The position numbers and the translations under genes were made by a program. A stretch of 64,000 nt of DNA from Bacteroidota bacterium. Its GTDB lineage: Bacteria; Bacteroidota; Rhodothermia; Rhodothermales; Bin80. Below the pieces are notes generated by a model. The model was not told where the DNA came from and ran no database searches. It worked only from the letters and a program-made list of their open reading frames with translations. This document shows positions 48,542 through 58,554 of the stretch, one piece after another; positions within the stretch are counted from its first letter, which is position 1, and each line of letters begins with the position of its first letter. The DNA lies in assembly GCA_028875125.1 (NCBI GenBank), contig JAPPGC010000047.1:1-64000 (forward strand). Direction: 5' to 3'.

Positions 48542-51500
48542 ATGCCTACTCGACTATCTACCCTCCTTTTCGCCCTGCTTATGGCCTCTCAGGGTGTGGC
48601 ACTGGCCCAGTCCCAGACGGGCAAAATTCAAGGAACAGTTACCGATGCCAGCACTGGCGAGCCCTTGCCGGGGGTCAATGTCGTTGTTGTCGGGACGGGC
48701 CTGGGGACAGCCACCGATGTGGATGGCAACTACTTCATACTGCGGGTGCCACCCGGCCTAAATAGCGTTCAGGCGTCTTTCGTCGGATTTGTGACTGTCA
48801 CGAAGACGGACGCCCGGGTATTCATAGATCAGACAACGCCGGTGGACTTCGAACTGACCGAGGCGGTTCTCGAGACCGACGAACTCGTGGTAACTGCCGA
48901 GCGTCCGCCCGTGGAGGTCGACCTGACCGGCAGCAAGGAGCGGATGAGTGGCGAAGAAATAGCCAACAGCTGGGCCAACACAGTCCTGGAGGCTATCGAA
49001 ACCCAGGCAGCTACCAACATTAATGGAGGCATTCGCGGCGGCTTCGGTCTGGAGGACAATTACTACATAGATGGGCTCAGCCTGCGGGATAATGTTTCTG
49101 GCGGCAATCTGACAAGTGTCAACACCACGGCCATTTCTGAGCTTGAAGTGCTCACTGGGGGATGGAATGCGGAATACGGCCGTGCAATGGGGGCCATCAT
49201 CAACATCGTTACCAAGTCGGCGATGGATCGCATTCAGGGAACGGTTCGCGCGCGTCTGCGGCCCGCTGGCAAGTACCACTGGGGCCGAAATATCTACAGT
49301 CAGGAGAATTACGAATGGGCAACCATGGCGACCCTGGATTACTGGACGGAGAATACCGGAGGAGGCGAGTGGGTCAACAGAACACCCCAAGAACGACTGG
49401 ATGCTTGGAGGAACTTTATTTCCGGAGATCTTTTCGGAGAACCGTCCAGGCGAATGCAGCAATACGCCGAGCGCGCGATCTGGGAAACCGAAGCAACCAT
49501 CTACGGACCGATCACCGACAAACTCGGCTTCTTGCTGTCCGGAAAGTATCTCAAGGATGCCCCGGAATTTCCGGCCTATCTAACCTATTCTAGAGATTGG
49601 AATTATCAGGGAAAGTTTGACTATCAGCTATCCCGCAGCAACCGACTGGAATTGTCGGGGATGGTTCAGGGGTTCAACAATACCGAGGGTCCCCGGCTGA
49701 GCTATTGGTCCAGTGAAGATTCGTTTATTGCCGGCCTCTGGGGACCGGCGCCGTTCTACTATTCGGGCTACTCCACCTTCAAGTATTGGCCGTACGGTAC
49801 TTCGCACATTTTTCAGTTGCCTTCGCCCCCGGAATACATGCGACTCAAGAGCGGGCAGTTGAAATGGACGCACGTATTCAATCCTGCTTCCTTCCTGGAT
49901 GTCCAGGCGAGCTACACATCAATGGATCTGGACCGCAACAACTTCAGGCAGCTGGAAGCCAGCGACACGTACGATCCAAACTCCGAGGAATTCGGAACGC
50001 AATGGGACGAGACCATGATTCCCGGCAATCCGCTATTTCTGCTGCCGCCGATTTTTCACCGGGGACACCCCGGCGTTTTTCAGCTCACCGCGGAGGCAGA
50101 TGCCTGGTTGTTCAAGGCCGCTTACACCAATCAGATCAACCGTTTTTTCCAGGTTAAGACTGGGGCGATGTATTCGCCGCAGTACGTCTCCAAGCGGTTC
50201 AAGGCAGGCGCCATGCCCGGTGCCATTTACTCCAACCATGCGACCCGCCCCGACTTCAATCCTTGGGACGCCGCCGCGTACGCGCAAGGAAAAATTGAGG
50301 TCAATGATATGGTGATCAACGCTGGACTGCGCCTTGATGCGTTCAATGCCAACACGAAAGTGGCTCCGTCTATATTCGATCCTGCATTGATCACCAACAT
50401 GGTCGGCGTACCGCCCGACGAAATAGTCACGTATTCTGATGAAGAACACGGCGTGGATACTGAAACCAAGGCCGTCCTCTCACCGCGTTTCGGTATTTCT
50501 CACCCAGTCACCGAAAATACGGTGCTCCATTTTTCCTACGGGCACTTCAACCAGCGTCCAGCCTGGCAGCTTATTGGTGGCGGACCCACCATTTTTCACG
50601 TCTTTGGCTCGTCCGCCGGTGCTCCGCATGCCTCGCCGGACACGACGAGTTACGTGTTTGTGTTCTATCACCCGAACACTAGCACGGGCAATCCAGACCT
50701 CAGTTTTGAAAAGATTATCCAGTACGAGCTCGGATTTGACCAACATATTCCGGGCATTGCAAATCTGGATGTCACGGTTTATTACCGGGATGGAAAGAGC
50801 CTGACCTCGCTGGGAGTACGGCAGTCGCCCAACAATATCGGCGATAACCTCTTCGGTGTTGGTGGGGCGGTAACCACGGAAGTGCATTTTGATGCGGCGA
50901 ACCCACTCGGATTTGCGCCGGGCGGCGGCCGTAGCCGCGTCACTTCCAACGGGGGGTATGTGGACGTACGCGGCCTGGAGCTGTCCCTGCACTCCCTGTT
51001 CCTGGAGCATGCTCGTGCACGAATCATTTTCAACAGGTCGTTCGTCCGCTCCGGGCAGTACGGCTTCCGGCAGGTCTTCATCACGGATGAGGAGGGCAAC
51101 CCGGTTCGACCCAATACGCTGCACGGCGTGAGCCTGGGCGATAAGGGGCTGTCGGGCACCAACAGCGACACCTGGAATCCAACCACCAGTGTGAAGCTGA
51201 TCTTGGACCTCTTTTCGCCACCGGAATTTGGGCCTGCACTTGGCTTCTTTCATCCTTTGGGCGACTGGCGCCTCAATGCATACTACGTATACGCAAGTGG
51301 GCACCGCTATACTTATCACTCGCCAGGAGATTTCTCCACCGAACCCAACAACCGGCGCTGGAAGCCCCACCGCAATACAAATCTGCGCCTTTCCAAAGGG
51401 ATTAATATGCCTGGTGTTGCAGAAATGGAATTCAGCATTGACGTCCACAATGTGTTCAACTCCAAGCGGCTCAACTTCCTGACCGGCAATGCTTTGGAGA

Positions 51501-51622
51501 CCTATCACGAAGAAGGAACATTGCCGGTCAATCCTACCACGGGGGAGGAGAGTGAATGGGACTGGTACAACCAAGGTCTCCTGCCAAGGCAGGTTTATTT
51601 CGGACTCCAGGTGACCTTCTAG
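48542..51622 (+). CDS. TonB-dependent receptor with carboxypeptidase-like regulatory domain (not SusD-paired)
   Basis: IQGTVTDASTGEPLPGVNVVVVGTGLGTATDVDGNYFI; plug domain; ends QVYFGLQVTF (beta-barrel terminal Phe). Confidence 0.92.
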   Translation: MPTRLSTLLFALLMASQGVALAQSQTGKIQGTVTDASTGEPLPGVNVVVVGTGLGTATDVDGNYFILRVPPGLNSVQASFVGFVTVTKTDARVFIDQTTPVDFELTEAVLETDELVVTAERPPVEVDLTGSKERMSGEEIANSWANTVLEAIETQAATNINGGIRGGFGLEDNYYIDGLSLRDNVSGGNLTSVNTTAISELEVLTGGWNAEYGRAMGAIINIVTKSAMDRIQGTVRARLRPAGKYHWGRNIYSQENYEWATMATLDYWTENTGGGEWVNRTPQERLDAWRNFISGDLFGEPSRRMQQYAERAIWETEATIYGPITDKLGFLLSGKYLKDAPEFPAYLTYSRDWNYQGKFDYQLSRSNRLELSGMVQGFNNTEGPRLSYWSSEDSFIAGLWGPAPFYYSGYSTFKYWPYGTSHIFQLPSPPEYMRLKSGQLKWTHVFNPASFLDVQASYTSMDLDRNNFRQLEASDTYDPNSEEFGTQWDETMIPGNPLFLLPPIFHRGHPGVFQLTAEADAWLFKAAYTNQINRFFQVKTGAMYSPQYVSKRFKAGAMPGAIYSNHATRPDFNPWDAAAYAQGKIEVNDMVINAGLRLDAFNANTKVAPSIFDPALITNMVGVPPDEIVTYSDEEHGVDTETKAVLSPRFGISHPVTENTVLHFSYGHFNQRPAWQLIGGGPTIFHVFGSSAGAPHASPDTTSYVFVFYHPNTSTGNPDLSFEKIIQYELGFDQHIPGIANLDVTVYYRDGKSLTSLGVRQSPNNIGDNLFGVGGAVTTEVHFDAANPLGFAPGGGRSRVTSNGGYVDVRGLELSLHSLFLEHARARIIFNRSFVRSGQYGFRQVFITDEEGNPVRPNTLHGVSLGDKGLSGTNSDTWNPTTSVKLILDLFSPPEFGPALGFFHPLGDWRLNAYYVYASGHRYTYHSPGDFSTEPNNRRWKPHRNTNLRLSKGINMPGVAEMEFSIDVHNVFNSKRLNFLTGNALETYHEEGTLPVNPTTGEESEWDWYNQGLLPRQVYFGLQVTF

Positions 51623-51672
51623 GGGCGCCCGGAATCATTTAGTCAACCAATAAACTGGAGGAGTCTGAACAG

Positions 51673-53649
51673 ATGAAATCTCATACAATTCACAGCACCC
51701 TAATCGCGGTCCTGATGGTGGTTCTGCCCTGCACGGCGGTCAACGGCCAAAGCAGCACGAATCACACCTTTACGCGGGGCAAATTCTGGACGGTCATTAG
51801 TGAATCGGTGCCTCATCCGCCGATCTGGCTGGCCTCGTATCCCGGCTATTTTGAAGCGCCATCCAACTGGTTCAATACCTTAAGCTACTGGGCGGGCGAT
51901 GTGGATGGCACGCAGCAGGTTACCGCTGGCTTTCCCGGCTTCAACATCGTCAATCACACGCAGGTAAAGAACTACAATTTCACAGAAAGCCTGACTGAGG
52001 CAGAAGAATACTCGTTCGAGACCGTTACCTCTGTGGACCCATCCGGGTCTTCAGTCCCGGTCATTCCGCTGACAGTTTCGCGCAAGCGCATGGTATGGAG
52101 CCTGCCGAAATATGACGACTTTATTATTCAGCGGGAAGTGATAACCAACGAGAGCAGTGTCCAGGTCACCAACTGGTACTACAGCGTGGCCTACGGCATC
52201 AATATCAGCCTGGGCATTCCGTACGGCGTGACCTTTGACGACGAGTACCTGTGGGATCCGGGGTTCGGCAATTTTCGTATGGAGCAGGGCAATTTCGTGT
52301 TCTACGACGACACCTCAATGCCGCCCAACCAGGCGCCGGTGGCCTATGATATTTCCCCAGGCGATCAGACCGGTGACCGCGGCGATCCCGGCAATATCAC
52401 AATTCAGAATTCGATTGACCGGCGCCTGTACTCTCCGCAGCTCTTTACGGACAACATTGTCTATGTCACGCCCAACAAGCATGGTGAGACGACGGTCTAC
52501 CAAGGCATTTTTCACCGCATCCTGAATGAGAATCCCGGCGCACCTGATGAAGAATTCTGGCAGCCGACCAACATGGATCCGACGTACGTCTTTACCCGCA
52601 TGACGGCGCAGCAGGCCCGCATGAGCTGGCGGGACGCCAATGCGGATGGCGGCACCTTAGATGGAAACCAGTATGAACGTAGACCGTCGTTCAACCTGGG
52701 GATCGGACCCTATGACATTGCGCCGGGGGAGTCAGTTGAACTCATTCGTGTCGTTGCGCTCGGCGAAATGGACCGCAATGTCAGTGAGTTGGGGGGACTC
52801 AATGCCACCCAAAACTATCTGTCGCAGGGGCTGGCCAATCTGAAGGCGAATTGGCAGGCTGCGCTAGATATTGTAGACGGATTCAGACGGACAGGAAACT
52901 GGAATGAGGGCATCTCAGCGTTTCCGCCTCCAACGGTCGGCGATGCTCCGTTTGCCAGCAATGACGACGAGTTGCAGGTTGATCTCTACGTTGACATAGA
53001 ACAGGGTACACAGGGATTTGAGCTTATGTGGACAGCGGTGCCTCCCAACTACCGTGATCCCATCACGGGCACCAATGACTTTGCCGGATACAAAGTATAC
53101 CGGTCTGAGTCAAGGATTGAAGGGCCATGGATCGAAGCCGCTGACCTGACACGCGCCGAAGCCGAGGGGCTTACTGCCGGGGGGAAGGTGACCTTCCGCC
53201 TTCCTGCCGAGCCAGGAATTCCGTACCGTCATTGGGTTACCTCTTACGATCTGGATGGCAATGAAAGCGGATTCACCGCCTATACGTTTCATGCTCTGGC
53301 GGCCAAGCCCGCGCCGAGCAACGATCTGTCCGAGGTGCTCGTGATCCCGAATCCGTTCCGTCAGGTTAGCGGGCTTGCTGATCCATCCGAGGAGAAGCGA
53401 ATCAGCTTTCTGAACATCCCTGGCCAATGCACCATCCGCATTTTCACGGTTGCCGGGGAGCTCGTGCGCACCATTGAGCACAACGATGGCTTCGGAGAAG
53501 AGGCCTGGGGCTCGGCGATGCACGGGGATTACCTGCTGACGCGCTTCTTCCAAAACGTCCAACCGGGTGTTTATATCTACCATATCGAATCGCATGTGCA
53601 AGGACATGAAGGAGAGTCAAGCATAGGCAAGTTCATGATCGTCAAATGA
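51673..53649 (+). CDS. Exported protein with Fn3-like region and C-terminal T9SS-like sorting domain
   Basis: Signal peptide; C-term VIPNPFRQ...CTIRIFTVAGELVRTIEHNDG...GVYIYHIESH...GKFMIVK. Confidence 0.75.
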   Translation: MKSHTIHSTLIAVLMVVLPCTAVNGQSSTNHTFTRGKFWTVISESVPHPPIWLASYPGYFEAPSNWFNTLSYWAGDVDGTQQVTAGFPGFNIVNHTQVKNYNFTESLTEAEEYSFETVTSVDPSGSSVPVIPLTVSRKRMVWSLPKYDDFIIQREVITNESSVQVTNWYYSVAYGINISLGIPYGVTFDDEYLWDPGFGNFRMEQGNFVFYDDTSMPPNQAPVAYDISPGDQTGDRGDPGNITIQNSIDRRLYSPQLFTDNIVYVTPNKHGETTVYQGIFHRILNENPGAPDEEFWQPTNMDPTYVFTRMTAQQARMSWRDANADGGTLDGNQYERRPSFNLGIGPYDIAPGESVELIRVVALGEMDRNVSELGGLNATQNYLSQGLANLKANWQAALDIVDGFRRTGNWNEGISAFPPPTVGDAPFASNDDELQVDLYVDIEQGTQGFELMWTAVPPNYRDPITGTNDFAGYKVYRSESRIEGPWIEAADLTRAEAEGLTAGGKVTFRLPAEPGIPYRHWVTSYDLDGNESGFTAYTFHALAAKPAPSNDLSEVLVIPNPFRQVSGLADPSEEKRISFLNIPGQCTIRIFTVAGELVRTIEHNDGFGEEAWGSAMHGDYLLTRFFQNVQPGVYIYHIESHVQGHEGESSIGKFMIVK

Positions 53650-53690
53650 TGGTATTTAATCCTGCCCGTACCCACTTACCGAGAATTCTC

Positions 53691-54737
53691 ATGAAGCGAC
53701 TGACTTTCCTATTGGCCAACTTGGCATTCCTGACCGCCAGTCTGGCCCCCGCGCATGCTCAATTCACCCCGGACCCTGGTGCCGGGCTTCCTCCCACAGA
53801 CTTCAACCGTGTAGGGCAGTCGGGATTTCAGTTCCTTAAACTGCCGACCAACGCACGCCAGGCTGCTATGGGCGGAGTCATCTCATCACTGGGGCGTGGC
53901 GATGCGGCATCGTCGCTCACTAATCCTGCCTCGCTGGTGGATGTGACCAATCTCAATGTCGGGCTCTCAAACGTGCGCTGGATCGCCGACATCAACTACT
54001 ACAGCGCGGCTGCCGCCCGCCACTTTGAGGGCATCGGCGTCATCGGTGTAAACCTGCTGTTTTTGGACTACGGCGACATGCCGCGTACTGAAAACAGACC
54101 GATCCTACTGGATGGCATTCCCACCGGACGCTCGGAGGTGCTTACGGATCTTGGGACCGTGACCGCTCGGGACCTTGCGGTGGGGGTCAGCTATGCCCGC
54201 AGGGTGACAGAGCAGCTGCACTTCGGCGTCAACATCAAATACATTTCGGAAACCCTTGACGACGCAACTGTGGGCGCCTGGGCGGTGGACATCGGCACGG
54301 TGTTCCATACGGGGATCCGCAGTCTGCGCGTCACCATGGTGGGTCGCAACATCGGCCCCGATACGCAGCTTGCTGCTTTTGACGAGCGCATCGGGTACGA
54401 ACCGGCGGATGTCCGTATGCCGGTCAATTTCAGCTTCGGTGCGGCCTATGACCTTATTGAAGGCGATGCCGGCGGTCTGCATCACTTGACAATAGCTGCG
54501 GAGTTTGTACACCCCAATGATGGCGCCGAGAAGGTGAACTTCGGCACCGAGTACACTTTTCGCAACCTGTTGTCGATCCGTGGCGGATATCGCTTCAATT
54601 ACGACGAGGAAGGATTTACTCTGGGCAGCGGTGTCAATGTAGGCCTCAGTGACTACACGCTCAATCTGGGGTACGCATTCTGGGAATTCGGCTTGCTTGG
54701 GTCGGTGCATGTCGTCTCCGTGGCATTCGGGCTGTAG
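53691..54737 (+). CDS. PorV/PorQ-family outer membrane beta-barrel protein
   Basis: GQSGFQFLKLPTNARQAAMGGVISSLGRGDAASSLTNPASL; FGVNIKYISETLDD; start at MKRLTFLL. Confidence 0.8.
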   Translation: MKRLTFLLANLAFLTASLAPAHAQFTPDPGAGLPPTDFNRVGQSGFQFLKLPTNARQAAMGGVISSLGRGDAASSLTNPASLVDVTNLNVGLSNVRWIADINYYSAAAARHFEGIGVIGVNLLFLDYGDMPRTENRPILLDGIPTGRSEVLTDLGTVTARDLAVGVSYARRVTEQLHFGVNIKYISETLDDATVGAWAVDIGTVFHTGIRSLRVTMVGRNIGPDTQLAAFDERIGYEPADVRMPVNFSFGAAYDLIEGDAGGLHHLTIAAEFVHPNDGAEKVNFGTEYTFRNLLSIRGGYRFNYDEEGFTLGSGVNVGLSDYTLNLGYAFWEFGLLGSVHVVSVAFGL

Positions 54738-54742
54738 GCTGT

Positions 54743-56437
54743 TTGGGCGTCGCAGACATTGGTGGTCTCATGCATTTTCCCTGCAGTTGTTGCGCCAAAC
54801 CGGGCCCAATAGGCAGGACTGATGCGTGGCGGCGGTGTGGATCCTGGCATCGACGACATTTCCTTCAGGTGGTGGGACAAGCAGCGGCGTTGTTCGGAAT
54901 GGCCGGTGGACTGCCCGCCTGCCGGACGGCGCATGGGAAGTTGCCGAATTTCGTGATCATCTTTACTGACGACCAGGGCTACAATGATCTGGGTATCTAT
55001 GGATCGCCTAATATTCAGACTCCACGCATTGATCGTATGGCAGCCGAAGGCATGCGTTTTACGGACTTTTATGTAAGTCCGATCTGTAGTCCCTCGCGTG
55101 CGGCGCTGCTGACCGGAAGCTATCCCGTACGGGCAGGCATGCCCGATGTGCATTTATACGATGCTCCCTTCGGACTCAGTCCCGATGAGATTACGATTGC
55201 GGATATGCTCAAGCCCTTAGGCTATACCACCGCCTGCATAGGCAAATGGCATTTGGGACAGGACGACATATTTGCTCCAAACCGCCAGGGTTTTGACTAT
55301 TTCTATGGAATTCGCATCGTTAATGGCACGCAGCCATTCGAAAATTTTGCAGTGCCGCTTTATTACAATGATCGAAAGATCACTGAACGTCCCAACCATT
55401 TCCGGTTCACGCAGGATTTCACTCGTGAATCCATGCAGTTTATTGAGCGCAGTCAGCATCAGCCGTTTCTGTTGTATCTGGCCCATCCGATGCCGCATAT
55501 TCCCATATATCCCGGCAAGGAGTTCCAAGGCGTTTCCGATGCCGGGCTATACGGAGATGCAGTGGAGGAGATTGACTGGTGCACGGGGCTGATTCTGGAT
55601 CAATTGCTGTCGCTAGGCCTGGACGAAAACACCCTGGTCATTTACACCTCGGACAACGGGCCATGGCTGGGCTTCGAAGACCAGTCCGGTTCGGCGGAAC
55701 CACTCCGAGGCGGAAAACTGACCACATGGGAAGGGGGTGTGCGCGTGCCCTGCATCATGCGATGGCCCAACCAAATCCCAGCCGGCGCAATCTGTAGCGA
55801 GTTGGCCACGATAATGGATATCATGCCGACAATCGCAGACCTTTCAGGCGCTTCCCTACCACACGACCGCGCCATAGATGGCAAAAGCCTGTGGCCTCTT
55901 ATGCAGGCACCTGAGGAGGCAAAGAGTCCGCACGAAGTGTACTACTACTACGCCGGGACTTGGCTGCAGGCCCTACGGGCCGGGCCATGGAAGCTGCATC
56001 TTGCGCGCCCAGAGTCGCGCGACGGCATCTACGGTGAATGTGCACCGTGGCTTGCGGTCAATACGACCATTATGGATCAGCCGGAACTCTACAATCTGCA
56101 GGAGGATCCAGGTGAGACTACGGATGTGGCCGCCCAGCACCCCGACATTGTGGCCCGCCTGTCAGAACTGGCGGAAGAAGCACGTTCTGAACTTGGTGAC
56201 TACGGCCAGCCCGGCCGAGGCGTCCGCCCCACTGGATCAGCCGATCCTAGCTACCCAGTTCCCCACGAATGGCTCGGCAGTCCGCACTGGGAGGCGACGA
56301 CTAGCGCCATGCAGGAGGATATGCGCGCTTTTCGAAAGTACCGCTTCCAGTTGCTGAGTCGCGAAGACACACTTGACGCGCGCGAAAGGCTTGAATGGCA
56401 ATGGTATATGGATCACCCTGACCAGATATTTGAATAG
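54743..56437 (+). CDS. Type I sulfatase, Tat-like leader
   Basis: RRHFLQVVGQAAALFGMAGGLPAC; FVIIFTDDQGYNDLGIYGS; ICSPSRAALLTG active site; exact start uncertain. Confidence 0.93.
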   Translation: MGVADIGGLMHFPCSCCAKPGPIGRTDAWRRCGSWHRRHFLQVVGQAAALFGMAGGLPACRTAHGKLPNFVIIFTDDQGYNDLGIYGSPNIQTPRIDRMAAEGMRFTDFYVSPICSPSRAALLTGSYPVRAGMPDVHLYDAPFGLSPDEITIADMLKPLGYTTACIGKWHLGQDDIFAPNRQGFDYFYGIRIVNGTQPFENFAVPLYYNDRKITERPNHFRFTQDFTRESMQFIERSQHQPFLLYLAHPMPHIPIYPGKEFQGVSDAGLYGDAVEEIDWCTGLILDQLLSLGLDENTLVIYTSDNGPWLGFEDQSGSAEPLRGGKLTTWEGGVRVPCIMRWPNQIPAGAICSELATIMDIMPTIADLSGASLPHDRAIDGKSLWPLMQAPEEAKSPHEVYYYYAGTWLQALRAGPWKLHLARPESRDGIYGECAPWLAVNTTIMDQPELYNLQEDPGETTDVAAQHPDIVARLSELAEEARSELGDYGQPGRGVRPTGSADPSYPVPHEWLGSPHWEATTSAMQEDMRAFRKYRFQLLSREDTLDARERLEWQWYMDHPDQIFE

Positions 56438-56440
56438 TCA

Positions 56441-57046
56441 ATGAACAGGACCATACAGCAGTCTACCGGTGATTTGCACCGCGCCATTGAGGCAGGAGAC
56501 CTGACGGCCGTTCAGGCGGCCCTGACTGCAGGAGCCGACGTAAATGGTATACTCGGCGATTGGGCGCCGTTGCACCGTGCCGCAGCAACAGGTGACAGCA
56601 CCATGGTACGGACGCTTTTGGAGGCTGGAGCGGAGATAGAACAAATCGGGGCAGGCAACTGGACCCCGCTGCACCGCGCCGCTAAACTTGGCCACGAGGC
56701 GATTACAACACTGCTCCTTGAGTGGGGTGCCAATGTAGAGGCGGTAGGCATTGACGGGTGGACACCGCTTATGCGGGCCGCCATGAAAGGCCAGGAAGGC
56801 ACGGGCCGACTACTGATTACTGCAGGTGCAGATCTCACCACGGCCAATGGTGCTCAGAAATGGACCCCCTTGCATTGGGCCGCATTCAGCGGCAGCCACG
56901 CGCTCGCTGAGGCCCTTCTTCTGGCCGGGGCGGATGCAGAGGCTAATCCGGGAGGTGGATTGGACCCGAAGGGTTTGGCAATGCATTACGGTCACGACCA
57001 CATCGTGGAGTTGTTGGATGCACATTTGGAAAAATCTGGCGAATGA
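56441..57046 (+). CDS. Ankyrin-repeat protein (no signal peptide)
   Basis: About five ankyrin repeats (e.g. DWAPLHRAAATGDSTMVRTLLEAGAEIE, NWTPLHRAAKLGHEAITTLLLEWGANVE, KWTPLHWAAFSGSHALAEALLLAGADAE). Confidence 0.93.
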   Translation: MNRTIQQSTGDLHRAIEAGDLTAVQAALTAGADVNGILGDWAPLHRAAATGDSTMVRTLLEAGAEIEQIGAGNWTPLHRAAKLGHEAITTLLLEWGANVEAVGIDGWTPLMRAAMKGQEGTGRLLITAGADLTTANGAQKWTPLHWAAFSGSHALAEALLLAGADAEANPGGGLDPKGLAMHYGHDHIVELLDAHLEKSGE

Positions 57047-58536
57047 TGCAGTCCTCTCATGACAATGTTGCTTTGACAAGGCGGGAATTCATCCTGCTGA
57101 CCACCTTTGCTGCCGCCGTCCATGGAGCCGGCTGTCGGAATACGAATGCTATGGGTCCCAACATAGTCCTCATCTTTGCCGATGATCTGGGCTACGGTGA
57201 CCTTGGCTGCTACGGATCCGAAACGATCAGAACGCCTTATCTGGATCGCCTCGCCGCAGAAGGCATTCGATTCACCGATTTCCGTTCCCTTTGTTCGGTT
57301 TGCAGCCCTTCACGTGCTGCATTGCTGACAGGGCGGTATCCCTCGCGATGCGGGGTACCGTTCGCGTTGGGTGGGGTCTACAGTGATCTGGGGCTTCAGG
57401 AAAGTGAAGTGACCGTGGCCGAATTGGTCAGGGCTCAAGGCTACAGGACGGCCTGCGTAGGCAAATGGCACTTGGGCATTCCGAGCGACTTTGACTTTAA
57501 GACGCATGAAGGGTTCACGGCGCGATCGGAATTTCACCCCGCCCGCCAAGGGTTCGACCTGTTCTATGGAATGGTCGGCAATTCAAGCCCAGATGGCTCT
57601 ACGCCATTGCTGGAAAACGATGGAGTGGTGGATCCAGATGCCCATATAACCACGATCACGGAGCACTTTACGCAACGAGCGATTGAGTTTATGCTGGCGG
57701 ATCGTCGCCACCCGTTCCTGATATACCTGTCGCACACGCGTCCCCATGCACCCTGGATGCCCAATCCAAGATTCGCAGGACAGTCGCCTGCCGGCGTGTA
57801 TGGTGACATGGTTGAGGAGATCGACTGGAGTACCGGCCGGATCCTGGACGCGCTTGACGAATCCGGCCTGGCAGCCGATACACTGGTGATATTCACCTCA
57901 GACAACGGGCCTGGGCCCAACGGTTCCGCCGGGCCTTTCAGAGGCGGGAAAGGGAGCACATTCGAAGGGGGTATGCGGGTGCCCTGTATCATGCGCTGGC
58001 CTGTTCGTATTGAGGCGGGAACGGTAAGCGGCGCGATGGTCAATGCTATGGATATGCTTCCTACAATTTCCAGTCTTGCTGGGGCTGCTCTGCCTACCGA
58101 TCGCAAAGTGGATGGCAGAGATTTGTCCCCTCTTCTATTCGGAGAAGGGGTTCAAGGGTTAGACAATCGCGTATTCTACTACTACAACGGTGTGAACTTG
58201 CAGGCAGTCCGCGAGGGTCGCTGGAAGCTGCACCTTCCTCGCAGTCCAAAGATGCTAGTCTGGTGGGAGTCGGGGCTTCGCGAACCTGAACTACCGCTGC
58301 TGTATGACTTGCAGGCGGACCCCGGAGAAACACAGGATCTCGCTTCCGCCCATCCGGAAATAGTGGAACGATTGATGGAGGAGGCTGCGCGTGCACGGGC
58401 CGAGTTGGGCTCATGGGATAAGACCGGGACAGATCAACTCCCAATCACGCACTTGATGGACGATCGCCGAAGCCTACGGCATCTGCGTTCACAACAGGAT
58501 CACCAGGCAATGGGTCGTGATCTCCCAAAAGAATAG
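57043..58536 (+). CDS. Type I sulfatase, Tat-like lipoprotein leader
   Basis: TRREFILLTTFAAAVHGAGC; IVLIFADDLGYGDLGCYGS; VCSPSRAALLTGRYP active site; start overlaps ankyrin stop by 4 nt. Confidence 0.93.
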   Translation: MMQSSHDNVALTRREFILLTTFAAAVHGAGCRNTNAMGPNIVLIFADDLGYGDLGCYGSETIRTPYLDRLAAEGIRFTDFRSLCSVCSPSRAALLTGRYPSRCGVPFALGGVYSDLGLQESEVTVAELVRAQGYRTACVGKWHLGIPSDFDFKTHEGFTARSEFHPARQGFDLFYGMVGNSSPDGSTPLLENDGVVDPDAHITTITEHFTQRAIEFMLADRRHPFLIYLSHTRPHAPWMPNPRFAGQSPAGVYGDMVEEIDWSTGRILDALDESGLAADTLVIFTSDNGPGPNGSAGPFRGGKGSTFEGGMRVPCIMRWPVRIEAGTVSGAMVNAMDMLPTISSLAGAALPTDRKVDGRDLSPLLFGEGVQGLDNRVFYYYNGVNLQAVREGRWKLHLPRSPKMLVWWESGLREPELPLLYDLQADPGETQDLASAHPEIVERLMEEAARARAELGSWDKTGTDQLPITHLMDDRRSLRHLRSQQDHQAMGRDLPKE

Positions 58537-58554
58537 GTCCATTCGAAGGGTGAG

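Noticed and set aside
48758-49462. 234-aa minus-strand ORF antisense to the TonB receptor
   Set aside because: Same reasoning: antisense shadow of the plug domain region, no recognisable features.
50480-51574. 364-aa minus-strand ORF antisense to the second TonB receptor
   Set aside because: Long but fully antisense to a convincing TonB receptor in GC-rich DNA; no domain motifs; treated as a shadow ORF.
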